From: Chitinophagaceae bacterium
GTDB taxonomy: Bacteria > Bacteroidota > Bacteroidia > Chitinophagales > Chitinophagaceae
Assembly: GCA_016710745.1 (NCBI GenBank)
Contig: JADJVB010000012.1
Span: forward strand, 124,001 to 188,000
Length of the DNA stretch: 64,000 nt
Reading direction: 5' to 3'
Below are positions 1-8,829 of this stretch, one piece after another. The position numbers were made by a program, and so were the translations under genes. Numbering within the stretch: position 1 is the first letter of the stretch; each line of letters begins with the position of its first letter. Under the pieces are notes generated by a model. It was not told the origin of the DNA and searched no databases. It saw nothing but the letters and a program-made list of their open reading frames with translations.

Positions 1-136
1 TGGGGTAAACACTAAATTCAAAGTCGGGGGCCTGGTTGTCGATGCCCAACACGTATGAGCCGGGTTCCTTTCGATTGAGCAGTTCTAAAAAATGTGCGCT
101 CACAAATCCGGTAAATCCTGTAATCAGTATTTTCAT
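1..136 (-). CDS. NAD-dependent epimerase/dehydratase, N-terminal part (runs off window)
   Basis: The reverse strand encodes about 45 residues before the window edge. They start MKILITGFTGFVSAHFLELL, a Rossmann nucleotide-binding beta-alpha unit with the GxxGxxx spacing of extended short-chain dehydrogenases (epimerases and dehydratases of nucleotide sugars, cytoplasmic). The start ATG is the complement of 134-136. The gene is last in a leftward run with a glycosyltransferase, a methyltransferase and a YfhO-like protein, so a role in nucleotide-sugar supply for a surface polysaccharide is inferred. The GFTGFV variant recalls GDP-mannose 4,6-dehydratase-type enzymes, but the exact substrate cannot be told from this stub. 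Confidence 0.75.
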   Translation of the reverse strand, partial: MKILITGFTGFVSAHFLELLNRKEPGSYVLGIDNQAPDFEFSVYP

Positions 137-183
137 ATGTTTTTAAAAGTAGATCAATTTGTGTTAAGATCGAATGCCGAAGA

Positions 184-1314
184 TCATAAATCAGTAAGAA
201 CAGCTGTGGCCTTTAAAGCAATATTGTTCCAGTAAAAATGATCAAAAAATGCGGCAGGTATGGTTGTATCAGCGTTCATACTGATGATCTGTTGCGCGAA
301 GGCTGCCCAGTCATCATCTTCGATGATCTTCATTTTTTCGCCGGTTATTTTCTCCGGTATCCCAATGGCGCCGCTGCGGGTGGTGATCACCGATAAATTA
401 TAACCCAATGCCTCCACCAGTTTGGTTTTTATACCGCCGCCTTCAATCACCGGGTTAATAAAAATATCGCAGCCTTTAAAATACAGGTTGATATCTTCTA
501 CAAAGCCGGCATAGATGATGTTTTTGTCTTTATAATCGAATAGTCCGTTGTATTGGGGCGGCAGTTTGCTGCCACAAATAATAATTTTGTAGGAAAGGTT
601 TGGCGCTGCGAGCAAAAGCGGGTTAATTTTTTCGAGAATGCTGTTAAGGGCATCGAGGTTAGGTTTATAACCCAATGTGCCGTTGAATAACAAAAGCTTC
701 GCGTTATCGGCAATGCCGTGGGTTTTACAGACTGCTTTTCTGGCTTCATTTTTATCATTGGCAACAGGTGCTGCGCTGTTTTCAAAACCATAGGTGATGG
801 TTGTACATAAATCGGGGAGGAGCTTGAAATTTTCAATGGCATAAGCCCTGTCGTTATCCTGGATAAAAAAACTATGATCGGCCTTGCGGTGCGTGAATTT
901 TTCGTAATGCCATAAAATGCCCCACCACCATTTGCCCATGCTTTTAAAGCGCAGCGATTCAATATTATGTGAATGAACAATGAGTTTTACCCCGCCGAAC
1001 CACTTTAATAAAACACCCAGCCAGCCATAATAAGGATGCTCTATGATCAGGTGGGTAATTTTTTCTTCTTTGATGATACGGTTGATGGTAAAGAAATAAA
1101 ACGGGTTTACGTAACGCAGCGGGCTATTGCTTAAACTATTTTTGATCGGGTAGCCTTCCTGTAAAATGTCGGTATTATCGTGTATGGTTAAACAGCTCAG
1201 GTTCACGTGTTTTCCCAGGTAGCGATTGAAAAAAGCAATACCCTTTTGCCCGCCCATATCGGGTGGTAAAAACTTGTAAGGAACCAGGCTCAATATCTTT
1301 ACAGCTTTATCCAT
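184..1314 (-). CDS. Glycosyltransferase family 4 (GT-B fold)
   Basis: A 376-residue protein with the plan of GT4 glycosyltransferases: an N-terminal Rossmann-like domain with a PPDMGGQKG donor/acceptor loop near residue 20, and a C-terminal domain containing LLLFNGTLGYKPN, then NIIYAGFV, then the acidic INPVIEGGGIKTKLVEAL block that binds nucleotide sugar. It has no signal peptide and is probably cytoplasmic or membrane-associated. Its ATG overlaps the methyltransferase stop by one base (TAATG), so the two are translationally coupled. The epimerase follows after 47 bases. The likely role is adding a sugar during polysaccharide or glycolipid assembly; donor and linkage are unknown. Confidence 0.88.
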   Translation of the reverse strand: MDKAVKILSLVPYKFLPPDMGGQKGIAFFNRYLGKHVNLSCLTIHDNTDILQEGYPIKNSLSNSPLRYVNPFYFFTINRIIKEEKITHLIIEHPYYGWLGVLLKWFGGVKLIVHSHNIESLRFKSMGKWWWGILWHYEKFTHRKADHSFFIQDNDRAYAIENFKLLPDLCTTITYGFENSAAPVANDKNEARKAVCKTHGIADNAKLLLFNGTLGYKPNLDALNSILEKINPLLLAAPNLSYKIIICGSKLPPQYNGLFDYKDKNIIYAGFVEDINLYFKGCDIFINPVIEGGGIKTKLVEALGYNLSVITTRSGAIGIPEKITGEKMKIIEDDDWAAFAQQIISMNADTTIPAAFFDHFYWNNIALKATAVLTDL

Positions 1315-2360
1315 TATTTTTTACTGGCGGTTATATTTACAAATGGTGCAAACCAGTATCCTTTTTTACCTGCCAGCTTTATCATTCGATTCAGTATTCG
1401 GGCAAACCCGTTTATCATTCCGTATTTGTAGTGCGTATCCCAAAACCCGGCAGTATAACTGGCTTTAAAGCCCGCGCTGCTGATGACATCGATATAGTTT
1501 TTTCGGGTGATCATGTTCTCGGCCCAAACACCTGTTTTACAATCGCAGGTATTGGTGGCTAAAAATTCAACGGGCGGAATGGGTTTATTTTCAAAATAAA
1601 GTTCTACAGCATTGGTAAAATCAGTAAAGGCCCTTCCTCTTGTAAGGTCGGCCAATTTGTCCAGATCAGCCTGTTTTATATCGGGCTTCAATTCTTTTAA
1701 ATAATCGATACGTTGTTTTTTAAAAGTGCTTTTCTCAACTTTCCGGTGATACCAATAATGTTTCAACCGCATCGCTATATTATGAAAGTTTGCCGTGGTA
1801 GTGGCATAACAAAGGTTGGAGAGATCTGACTGATACAGTTTTGTATAAAAATTCCTGAGGTCGTATATATGTTCAACTACATTTCGGGAAGCCACGATAT
1901 CGAAGGATAGGTTATTATTTTTTCCGTATGCGATAAGGGCGTCAATATCTCCTGATATAAAATCATCAACCGCGATACCGAGTTTGTCGCAGATTATTTT
2001 GGCGTAATTGGCCCACTGCGGAAAATAATCATTGAAATATGTTTTTTTGAAACCAACCATACCGGCAAGCAGGAAAAGAGTGCCCAGGCCGGCGCCATAA
2101 TCGATAAAACTGGTTTCGCCGATCGGTTTATTATTCAGTTTTACCGATCGGTAAATAATATCAGCACTGCTTTCTATCGAAAAAATAAGCCGCGGGCCGG
2201 CATGATGATGGGTAAAATAATATTTACCAAAATCGTCAATAGCGGTATCACTGATATCCAATTCAAGCAGGTTACGGTATAGCGTATTTGCCTTGTCATT
2301 AATTAAAACAGCCATCTCATCATCCGCGGCAACAAACCTGTATTTTTTAACTGTCTGCAA
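1314..2360 (-). CDS. Class I SAM-dependent methyltransferase
   Basis: A 348-residue protein. SAM motif I is FIDYGAGLGTLFLLAG near residues 86-101, followed by an acidic residue after the next strand (YFNDYFPQW) and the post-I/II block FDIVASRNVVEHIYDL typical of class I methyltransferases acting in polysaccharide and lipid clusters. The N-terminal 80 residues and the cysteine-containing stretch near residue 270 match no domain I recognise. It lies 5 bases after the YfhO-like gene and overlaps the glycosyltransferase start by one base, so the three are one leftward operon. The substrate (a sugar or lipid-linked sugar) is inferred only from context. Confidence 0.8.
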   Translation of the reverse strand: MQTVKKYRFVAADDEMAVLINDKANTLYRNLLELDISDTAIDDFGKYYFTHHHAGPRLIFSIESSADIIYRSVKLNNKPIGETSFIDYGAGLGTLFLLAGMVGFKKTYFNDYFPQWANYAKIICDKLGIAVDDFISGDIDALIAYGKNNNLSFDIVASRNVVEHIYDLRNFYTKLYQSDLSNLCYATTTANFHNIAMRLKHYWYHRKVEKSTFKKQRIDYLKELKPDIKQADLDKLADLTRGRAFTDFTNAVELYFENKPIPPVEFLATNTCDCKTGVWAENMITRKNYIDVISSAGFKASYTAGFWDTHYKYGMINGFARILNRMIKLAGKKGYWFAPFVNITASKK

Positions 2361-2365
2361 ATTGT

Positions 2366-4942
2366 TTATTCAGATTCGATGTTTACGGCTTCACCAGGTT
2401 TGCGGCTGTTTTTCCAAAACATGAACAAACACAACAGCACAACCAAAACAGAAATGATATTTGAATACCTGGATATGCTTTCACCAACCCTAACCGATGT
2501 TGGATCAAAAATAAATTCAATTTGGTGCTTGCCTGCCGGGATTGCCAGTCCTCTTAATGCATAATCCGTTTTGCAATAGGCCGTTTTTTTACCATCAATG
2601 TAGGCATCCCATCCAAGCGGATAATATACTTCGCTGAACACCGCAAACTGGTTGGTGGCAGCGTTAAACTCGTATTTTATCTCATCATTATTATTCTCGA
2701 TAAATTTGATAAAAGCGGTTGAGTCATATTCAGGCATAAACGGAACCGCCGCTTTAAACCGTTCATCAACAAAGGCCACAGCAGCCGGATCAAAGGAATC
2801 CAATGCGGCCATTTCTTCATCGGCATTTTTTACAAATTTCACTTCCTTAACCAGCCAGCAATTACCCAGGGCAAATGTATTTTGAACCGCCTGGTTTTGA
2901 TTTTTGTCCTGCTGACTGGGTACGATCGCATACTTCATGTTCAACATATTCAATACCGGGAAACTGTCTTTCGCTAATTGATTGGTGCCCCAGGCCTGGA
3001 TATTTTTGTAGAGTTGCCTTTCAATCAGATCCTGGTACAAGCCGAGCTTGGCCGGACTATAACCACCAATGGTATTGTGTTTGTAGGATGCCATGGCATC
3101 ATTAAATGAACTGCCAATATCAAAATTATAACCGTTTCCACCCGGAAATGCCAGGTTCAGTACCCGGTAATAACCGGTGTCGGTTTGTAATTGCAGGTCG
3201 GCACGGGTATCAACATAGCTGCTTTCCAGTTCTTCTGCATCAACAAAATTATCTTCTTTCAAATAACGCTTGCTAACGCCAAACAGATCGATGATACAAA
3301 AGAGTATCAGCACGCCATACAACACACCGGCGTTGATCTTGTTTTTGGCATAGAGGAACATCGCTGCCATGAGCACAAATATAAAAGCCAGGGTGCGCCA
3401 CATATCGTTTAAATAGAACGCCTGGCGGTCGGCCTTCAGCGCCGAAAAATAGGAGCGTGTAAAATCAACTCCCTTGCCCTGTAGTTGCTCATTGATGTTT
3501 TTACGCATATCGGCCGTAGCATCGTTCGAAAAATCGGCCATGAAATAAAACAGGCCCAGCACCACCACCGTTCCACCGGTGATATACAAACATTTCTTCA
3601 GCAGCGATTGCAATTTCTCTTTACTGGTATTTACCACAAACTCATTCAGGAAAATAACACCCAGCAAAGCAACAGAGAGTTGCGGTATCACCAAAGCCAT
3701 CGACGGCGCCCTGAATTTTTTGTAGAAGGGCAGGTGATCAAACAGGAAATAATTTACTGATTCCAGGTTTTTTCCCCAGGCTAAAATAATACCAAAAAGC
3801 GTTATGGCAACCAGCCACCAGCGGTGTTCACTTTTGGAAAGGAAGGCGCCGAATAAAAAGAGCAGGCAAATAATGGCACCCAGGTAAACCGTTCCCTGCG
3901 TGCTCAGCAATGAGCCCCAGTACATCGGTGATGATTGGGCTATCTGTTGTGCAAATCCCTGCGGAAGTGTTTGTGCATTTTCCTGTAAAACGGCTATCGC
4001 CTTTGAATTTTCGCCAAGTCCCTCGGCCGAACTGCCGCCAAAAGCATTAGGAACCAGCAAGGTCATGGTTTCGGCCTTGCCATAACTCCATTGGAAAGCG
4101 TAGTCCTTATCAAGACCGCCCTTGGTGGCGTTCTTATTGTCTTTCTGCGTTAATTCACTGCGGCCACCACGCATGGTTTCCTTGGTGAATTCATAGGCAG
4201 GCCAGTAAGTGATGGCCATGCAACCCAAAATACCGGCACCAACGCCAATACTGATCAGCCCCGAGATAACCAGGTGTTTAAATTTTTTCTCTTTGATGCA
4301 GCTGATTATGAAAGGCACAGTCATGAATACGGCTATCAGCAGGGTATAATAAACGATCTGCTGGTGATTTTGACCAAGTAACAGCACGCCCGATGTTAGC
4401 AAAACAGCCGTTCCCAGCCAGTATTTTTGTTTAAATAAAAGTTGTAATCCGGCCAGAACCGCCGGCGCATAAGCCATGGACAAAAGTTTGGTATCGTGCC
4501 CACCCGCGATCAAAACCGGGTTATAGGAGCAATAGGCATAGCCTACGGCACCAATGATACTGATCCAGGGATTAATGCCAATCACGATGCATAGCAGGTA
4601 AAAACACAATGCTGCGATAAACAGGTAGAATACGGGTTTGGAAAATCCCAGCGACAGGATATCCTGCACATAACCCAAATGAATATACATCGGATTAACC
4701 GGGCCGAGTGCAAACTGGTAAGCCGGCATGCCGCTCATCATGCTGTTGGTCCATTTGGGCAGGTGGCCGTGTTTTTCTTTAAACTCGAACGATTGTTGGG
4801 CCATGGCCCTCCATTGTATAACGTCGCTTTGCTGTACTACCTTGCCCTGTACAGCCGGTTTGTTCAAAATTACCGACAGTAACAGAAAAATAATAACGGC
4901 TACCAGGTGAGGTAATACCTGCTTGAAATTGATATGCTTCAT
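2366..4942 (-). CDS. YfhO family polytopic membrane protein
   Basis: An 858-residue integral membrane protein. About a dozen hydrophobic helices are followed by a soluble C-terminal region and a last helix before a basic tail (FWKNSRK). The length and the mix of long periplasmic loops and helices fit the YfhO family of GT-C-like proteins, proposed to handle lipid-linked sugars at the outer face of the inner membrane. I chose the ATG at 4940-4942 (MKHINFKQVLPHLV): it gives a basic start leading directly into the first helix. The frame is open 27 codons further upstream, but that part overlaps the terminator region of the neighbouring gene. It is first in the operon with the methyltransferase and glycosyltransferase. 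Confidence 0.85.
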   Translation of the reverse strand: MKHINFKQVLPHLVAVIIFLLLSVILNKPAVQGKVVQQSDVIQWRAMAQQSFEFKEKHGHLPKWTNSMMSGMPAYQFALGPVNPMYIHLGYVQDILSLGFSKPVFYLFIAALCFYLLCIVIGINPWISIIGAVGYAYCSYNPVLIAGGHDTKLLSMAYAPAVLAGLQLLFKQKYWLGTAVLLTSGVLLLGQNHQQIVYYTLLIAVFMTVPFIISCIKEKKFKHLVISGLISIGVGAGILGCMAITYWPAYEFTKETMRGGRSELTQKDNKNATKGGLDKDYAFQWSYGKAETMTLLVPNAFGGSSAEGLGENSKAIAVLQENAQTLPQGFAQQIAQSSPMYWGSLLSTQGTVYLGAIICLLFLFGAFLSKSEHRWWLVAITLFGIILAWGKNLESVNYFLFDHLPFYKKFRAPSMALVIPQLSVALLGVIFLNEFVVNTSKEKLQSLLKKCLYITGGTVVVLGLFYFMADFSNDATADMRKNINEQLQGKGVDFTRSYFSALKADRQAFYLNDMWRTLAFIFVLMAAMFLYAKNKINAGVLYGVLILFCIIDLFGVSKRYLKEDNFVDAEELESSYVDTRADLQLQTDTGYYRVLNLAFPGGNGYNFDIGSSFNDAMASYKHNTIGGYSPAKLGLYQDLIERQLYKNIQAWGTNQLAKDSFPVLNMLNMKYAIVPSQQDKNQNQAVQNTFALGNCWLVKEVKFVKNADEEMAALDSFDPAAVAFVDERFKAAVPFMPEYDSTAFIKFIENNNDEIKYEFNAATNQFAVFSEVYYPLGWDAYIDGKKTAYCKTDYALRGLAIPAGKHQIEFIFDPTSVRVGESISRYSNIISVLVVLLCLFMFWKNSRKPGEAVNIESE

Positions 4943-5020
4943 AATTAGTTTTTGCTTCGGCAAAATAATGCTAAAAAAATTAAAAATCGGCTGTTGTGTT
5001 GATAATCCACCAATTAACAA

Positions 5021-5050
5021 CATAAAAAAGCCACCGGTTAAAGTGGCTTT
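5021..5050 (-). terminator. Rho-independent terminator of the beta-barrel gene
   Basis: An 8-bp stem (5027-5034 with 5043-5050, AAAGCCAC/GTGGCTTT) is followed on the reverse strand by a run of T residues. It sits about 20 bases after the stop of the gene ending at 5071 and before the YfhO-like start, so it separates the two leftward transcription units. Confidence 0.75.
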
Positions 5051-5070
5051 GATTAAATCAGGTTAAAAGC

Positions 5071-7695
5071 TTATTGTCCCATTCCCTGTTGTGCATTCTG
5101 CATGCTGTCCATTTCGCCCCGCATGCTTTTCTTTTTAAATAGCGAAACATCCATTTTACCAAAGCGGTAATTAAAGTTCAGGCGCAACACCTGTGGATCT
5201 CTGCGGCGCTCATTGTCCTGTACAAAAAATGGCGATTCGGAATGGGTGGCGCTTAATTTGGTGCGGAAAATATCATTCATCTGCAGGGTTAATGAGGCAG
5301 CCTTGTTCTTCATAAATTCTTTTTTGATGGCTATATCTACACCGTAATTGGGTTTTATATAACCCTGTGCGCCAATCTGCGATCCGCCAAACATCCTGCC
5401 CATGCCACCGCCGCTGCTTGGTGGTATGATCGTTTTGGCCTGGTAATCGGCCGATAATTGTATCGAAAAGTTTTTAGGCAGGGTGAATGAGTTATTGATC
5501 TTGCCAAACATGCTGAACAGGTCATTATCTTCAGCACCGGTAATGGTTCCGGCCTTTAAGGTAGAATTATACAGGTTTACATTGATGGTAAAATCCCACC
5601 ATTTGGTAAACTTGGTTTTGGTGGTTAACTCCATACCGATGTTATAGCTGGTATTTGCATTAACAAACGTACTTACCAGCACCGAATCGTATTTAGGATC
5701 CTTGAATTGATAATTGGTTATTAAATTATTGGTATTTCGCAGGTATAGTGTAGCCAGAAAACTGGTTTTCTTCGAGAATTGATTCTGGTAAGAAACCTCA
5801 GCGAGATTTGTAAATTCCGGTATCAGGTCGGGATTGCCTTTAGATATGTTGTTCGGATCTGAATTGTCGTAATTAGGAAGTAGCTGAAAAAAGTTTGGCC
5901 TGTTGATCTTACGTGAATAATTCACCTGCAGGTCGGATTGTTCATTCAGCTTATAGGTTAAGAATACACTCGGGAACAAACTGAACGGATAATCGTTTTT
6001 GAATTGTTCGTTTGTGCTGATAAGCGTACCGGTATAGCTGGAACTCTCTACCCGCAAGCCAAGCTGGTAGGTAAAGTTCTTTATTTTCTGGCTGAACGTG
6101 GTGTAGGCGGCATATACCTGGTCGGTGAATTTATAATTATTACTCAGTGCCGGAACAACGACATACTGTCCGCTGCCATTCCGGATAAAATTTGATTGTG
6201 AGCTTTCGTAGTTCCTAACGGCGCCCCTTACACCCATTTCCAGTTTAAGCTTATCGTTTATAGGGTTTACAAAATCAGATTGGGCAGTAAAGTATTTGGT
6301 TGTACCGCCGCCTCCGCTGCGCTCAACCAATGCATTTGTTTTAGGAATTCCGTTGGCATAATAATATACAGTATTAAAGTCTCCGTCATTATCATTCTTG
6401 CTCTGGTTGTAGTTCGCATCCACCGTCCATTCCTTACCGGGCTTGGTAAAATTGTGTTTATAACTCAGATTAGCACCCACATTTCTGAAAGTAAATGATG
6501 TATTGGTTTCCCGAATACCCATATCAGAAACCAGTTTGTTATTTTGATGCAATGTATCCCTGAAAATATTGATCAGGTCATCATTTTTGAACGTACCGGT
6601 TACATAGGTGCCGCCGAGTGTTATGGTATTCCGGTTATCGATAAAATAATCAAAGCCGCCCCTTAGGAAAGCAAAATAGCCATTGCTCACCGGGTTGCTG
6701 TATTGATTGAAGATGGATGAAGTATCATTATTTAAAAAATTGGTACGGTCGCTTCCGGATGTGCTGATTGATTTTCGGGTATTCAGCCTGCCCCGGGCAA
6801 AGAAGTTTATTTTGTTCTGCTTAATATTGATATCTCCGCCCAAACCGGGTTTGCCACGGGAGTCGATACTGGCATTCACACTGCCATTGTAACCAGCTTT
6901 TCGGTTTTTCTTCATCACAATATTCAAAATGCCGGCGCCACCGCCACTGGCATCAAATTTTGCAGAGGGGTTGGTAATGATCTCAATGCTGGCAATTTCA
7001 TCAGCCGGTATCTGGTCGAGCGTGAGGGTAGTGGGCCGTCCGTCGATAAATATCTGGGGTGTGGCATTTCGTAAACTAACGTTACCGTCTATATCAACAT
7101 TAACCGAGGGTACATTCTTCATCACATCTACGGCCGTGCCGCCAACGCTGGTTAAATTCTTCTCCACGTTAAAAACCTTTCGGTCAATATTCATGGTAAA
7201 CAGGGCTTTGTTGCTGGTAACGGTTACATTTTCGAGCAGTTTCGGATCGGTTTGCAGCATAAAATTTCCAAGGTCTTTATCAATCGCATTCAGCATACTG
7301 CTCATATCGCCGGGTTTGCCGCCTTCCATCTTCAGGTCGAAAGAAACCTTGCGCTCTATGGACAGGAAACCAATACCGGTTATTTTAAGTTTGTATTGCC
7401 CCATGATGCTCAGGTTTTCGAGACTGAATTCACCTTTCTTATCGGTGAGCATACCGGCAACAACAACATCTTTGCGCTTTTTAGAAGCCGTATCAAATTT
7501 ATTTTGAACCAGCAATACCGATGCTGCTTCAATGGGTTTACCGGAGGTAGAATCCATGATCTTACCATAAAAATGTCCCATATTCATATTCTGGCCGCCG
7601 GTTCCCCGGTTACCTGCACCCGGCATTTGAGCCACGCTCACCAGGGAGCCCGAGAAAAACAAGCAAACCAGTAAAAATCTAATTGAATTAACCAT
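5071..7695 (-). CDS. TonB-receptor-like outer membrane beta-barrel protein
   Basis: An 874-residue outer-membrane protein. A signal peptide (MVNSIRFLLVCLFFSGSLVSVAQ) is followed by a carboxypeptidase-regulatory-like beta sandwich (residues about 40-130), a plug-like domain ending in EIASIEIITNPSAKFDASGG near residue 240, and a long C-terminal barrel of the Bacteroidota outer-membrane-beta-barrel family usually annotated next to TonB receptors. The N and C ends are rich in Gly, Met and Gln. It is monocistronic, with its own terminator at 5021-5050. No partner lipoprotein is next to it, so this is not a Sus-type pair and the ligand is unknown. Confidence 0.88.
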   Translation of the reverse strand: MVNSIRFLLVCLFFSGSLVSVAQMPGAGNRGTGGQNMNMGHFYGKIMDSTSGKPIEAASVLLVQNKFDTASKKRKDVVVAGMLTDKKGEFSLENLSIMGQYKLKITGIGFLSIERKVSFDLKMEGGKPGDMSSMLNAIDKDLGNFMLQTDPKLLENVTVTSNKALFTMNIDRKVFNVEKNLTSVGGTAVDVMKNVPSVNVDIDGNVSLRNATPQIFIDGRPTTLTLDQIPADEIASIEIITNPSAKFDASGGGAGILNIVMKKNRKAGYNGSVNASIDSRGKPGLGGDINIKQNKINFFARGRLNTRKSISTSGSDRTNFLNNDTSSIFNQYSNPVSNGYFAFLRGGFDYFIDNRNTITLGGTYVTGTFKNDDLINIFRDTLHQNNKLVSDMGIRETNTSFTFRNVGANLSYKHNFTKPGKEWTVDANYNQSKNDNDGDFNTVYYYANGIPKTNALVERSGGGGTTKYFTAQSDFVNPINDKLKLEMGVRGAVRNYESSQSNFIRNGSGQYVVVPALSNNYKFTDQVYAAYTTFSQKIKNFTYQLGLRVESSSYTGTLISTNEQFKNDYPFSLFPSVFLTYKLNEQSDLQVNYSRKINRPNFFQLLPNYDNSDPNNISKGNPDLIPEFTNLAEVSYQNQFSKKTSFLATLYLRNTNNLITNYQFKDPKYDSVLVSTFVNANTSYNIGMELTTKTKFTKWWDFTINVNLYNSTLKAGTITGAEDNDLFSMFGKINNSFTLPKNFSIQLSADYQAKTIIPPSSGGGMGRMFGGSQIGAQGYIKPNYGVDIAIKKEFMKNKAASLTLQMNDIFRTKLSATHSESPFFVQDNERRRDPQVLRLNFNYRFGKMDVSLFKKKSMRGEMDSMQNAQQGMGQ

Positions 7696-7825
7696 TGAAA
7701 AACCTTTTTTTATTGATGTAAAAATTATAAGTTGGCAAATTTCACCTTAATAACCCATTTGACAGCTATATATATAGATGAACGGTATAATTTAGATGTA
7801 GAAATGCCGGTTCTTTAACAAAGGA

Positions 7826-8437
7826 TCAGCTAAAAAGTTGGGTATTGAGCAGGATATGCAGAAAACCCATCAACAAGCCAATGAACGCGCCTGCCAATTG
7901 AGCCTTGAACAGCTGTTTTTTACCCGACTGCCAGATGAGTTTTTCGGCCTGGCTGACAGAAAAACCCGCAATTTTTTGGGTGATCTCGTTTTCAATATCC
8001 AGGTCTTGTTCCAGTTTGGTCAAATAGCTTTTCATCACTACGGGGAACAGGGTTTCCAGTTCGCCAATAAAGGCCGATTTTAACTGGTTGATAGTTTTGT
8101 CGCCGATCAGCATCGACAGCATGGGAAATGTATCTTTTAATCGTACCCTTAAAAACTCGTCGATATGGGTTTCGATTTCGGGTTTCAGCTTGCTAAAGAT
8201 AGCGGGGTCGGCAGCTTTTTGTTGCAGGGTTTCAAAAGAGAATAGTTCCCGGCTGACCAGGCTGCCTATTTTTTCGGCGATCAATTGCTGATTGGCCGGC
8301 AAAATACCCTGAATGCTAAACCCAGCCAGCGAGATGGGTTTTAGCGGCCGGAAGATCATTTTAACAGCAACCCAAATCACCAGCCAGCCGGTAAAAGCCG
8401 ACAATAAAACGGGTAAAACAAATTGCATCCAGGCCAT
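7826..8437 (-). CDS. DUF445 family membrane protein
   Basis: A 203-residue protein with an N-terminal helix (VLPVLLSAFTGWLVIWVAVKMIF), the family hallmark RPLKPISLAGFSIQGILP, an amphipathic middle with many charged residues, and a C-terminal hydrophobic helix (AGAFIGLLMGFLHILL). This is the short single-repeat form of DUF445 seen in Bacteroidota; the family's function is unknown. Helices at both ends suggest a hairpin anchored in the inner membrane. A start three codons later (MQFVLPV) is also possible. It is transcribed away from tRNA-His and has no close partner gene. Confidence 0.85.
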   Translation of the reverse strand: MAWMQFVLPVLLSAFTGWLVIWVAVKMIFRPLKPISLAGFSIQGILPANQQLIAEKIGSLVSRELFSFETLQQKAADPAIFSKLKPEIETHIDEFLRVRLKDTFPMLSMLIGDKTINQLKSAFIGELETLFPVVMKSYLTKLEQDLDIENEITQKIAGFSVSQAEKLIWQSGKKQLFKAQLAGAFIGLLMGFLHILLNTQLFS

Positions 8438-8496
8438 GGTAAACGGGTTAGGGCTGCAAAAGTAAACGATTATGGCAGGCCTTGCAAAATGTAATT

Positions 8497-8526
8497 TTGA
8501 GGGCGTACAGTTTTTCTTTATTTTTG
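8497..8526 (+). promoter_or_regulatory. Bacteroidota-type promoter of tRNA-His
   Basis: TTG at 8497-8499, then 19 bases, then TATTTTTG at 8519-8526. This is an exact match to the Bacteroidota sigma-A pattern TTG-N19/20-TAnnTTTG, and it lies about 40 bases before the mature tRNA-His 5' end. Confidence 0.7.
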
Positions 8527-8568
8527 CTGCCCGAATGAATTTGTTCGCGGGAATACTTTATTCAAAAT

Positions 8569-8643
8569 GGTAGTCGTAGCTCCGTTGGTTAGAGCATCAG
8601 ATTGTGATTCTGAGGGTCGGGGGTTCGAGCCCCCTCGATTACC
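8569..8643 (+). tRNA. tRNA-His (anticodon GTG)
   Basis: A complete cloverleaf. The acceptor strand GTAGTCG (8570-8576) pairs with CGATTAC (8636-8642), with one G-T pair. The anticodon loop TTGTGAT carries GTG. The T arm is GGGGG-TTCGAGC-CCCCT. The base before the acceptor is G and the discriminator at 8643 is C, the G-1:C73 pair that identifies histidine tRNA. CCA is not encoded. A promoter lies upstream and a hairpin terminator directly downstream, so it is a single-gene transcription unit. Confidence 0.96.
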
Positions 8644-8646
8644 CTG

Positions 8647-8678
8647 AAAAATCTCCGGTTTTTACCGGAGATTTTTTT
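8647..8678 (+). terminator. Rho-independent terminator of tRNA-His
   Basis: A 13-bp perfect stem (8647-8659 with 8664-8676) with a TTTT loop runs into a T tract, beginning 4 bases after the tRNA. Confidence 0.9.
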
Positions 8679-8829
8679 ACTGCAATAATAAACCAGCCAA
8701 TTGAACTTATTTTCCCATGATCATACCGTTCATCAGGTATCTTTTCCGAAAGTCTGCTTTAACATAACATTATTCAAAATGTAGCGTTTAGTACCGGTGT
8801 AAGCAGCAGATTTACATTATTTTTACAAC

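Noticed and set aside
6929..7507. A 192-codon forward open frame opposite the outer-membrane beta-barrel gene
   Set aside because: It lies wholly antisense to a convincing coding region and has a Ser/Leu/Ile-rich shadow-frame composition.
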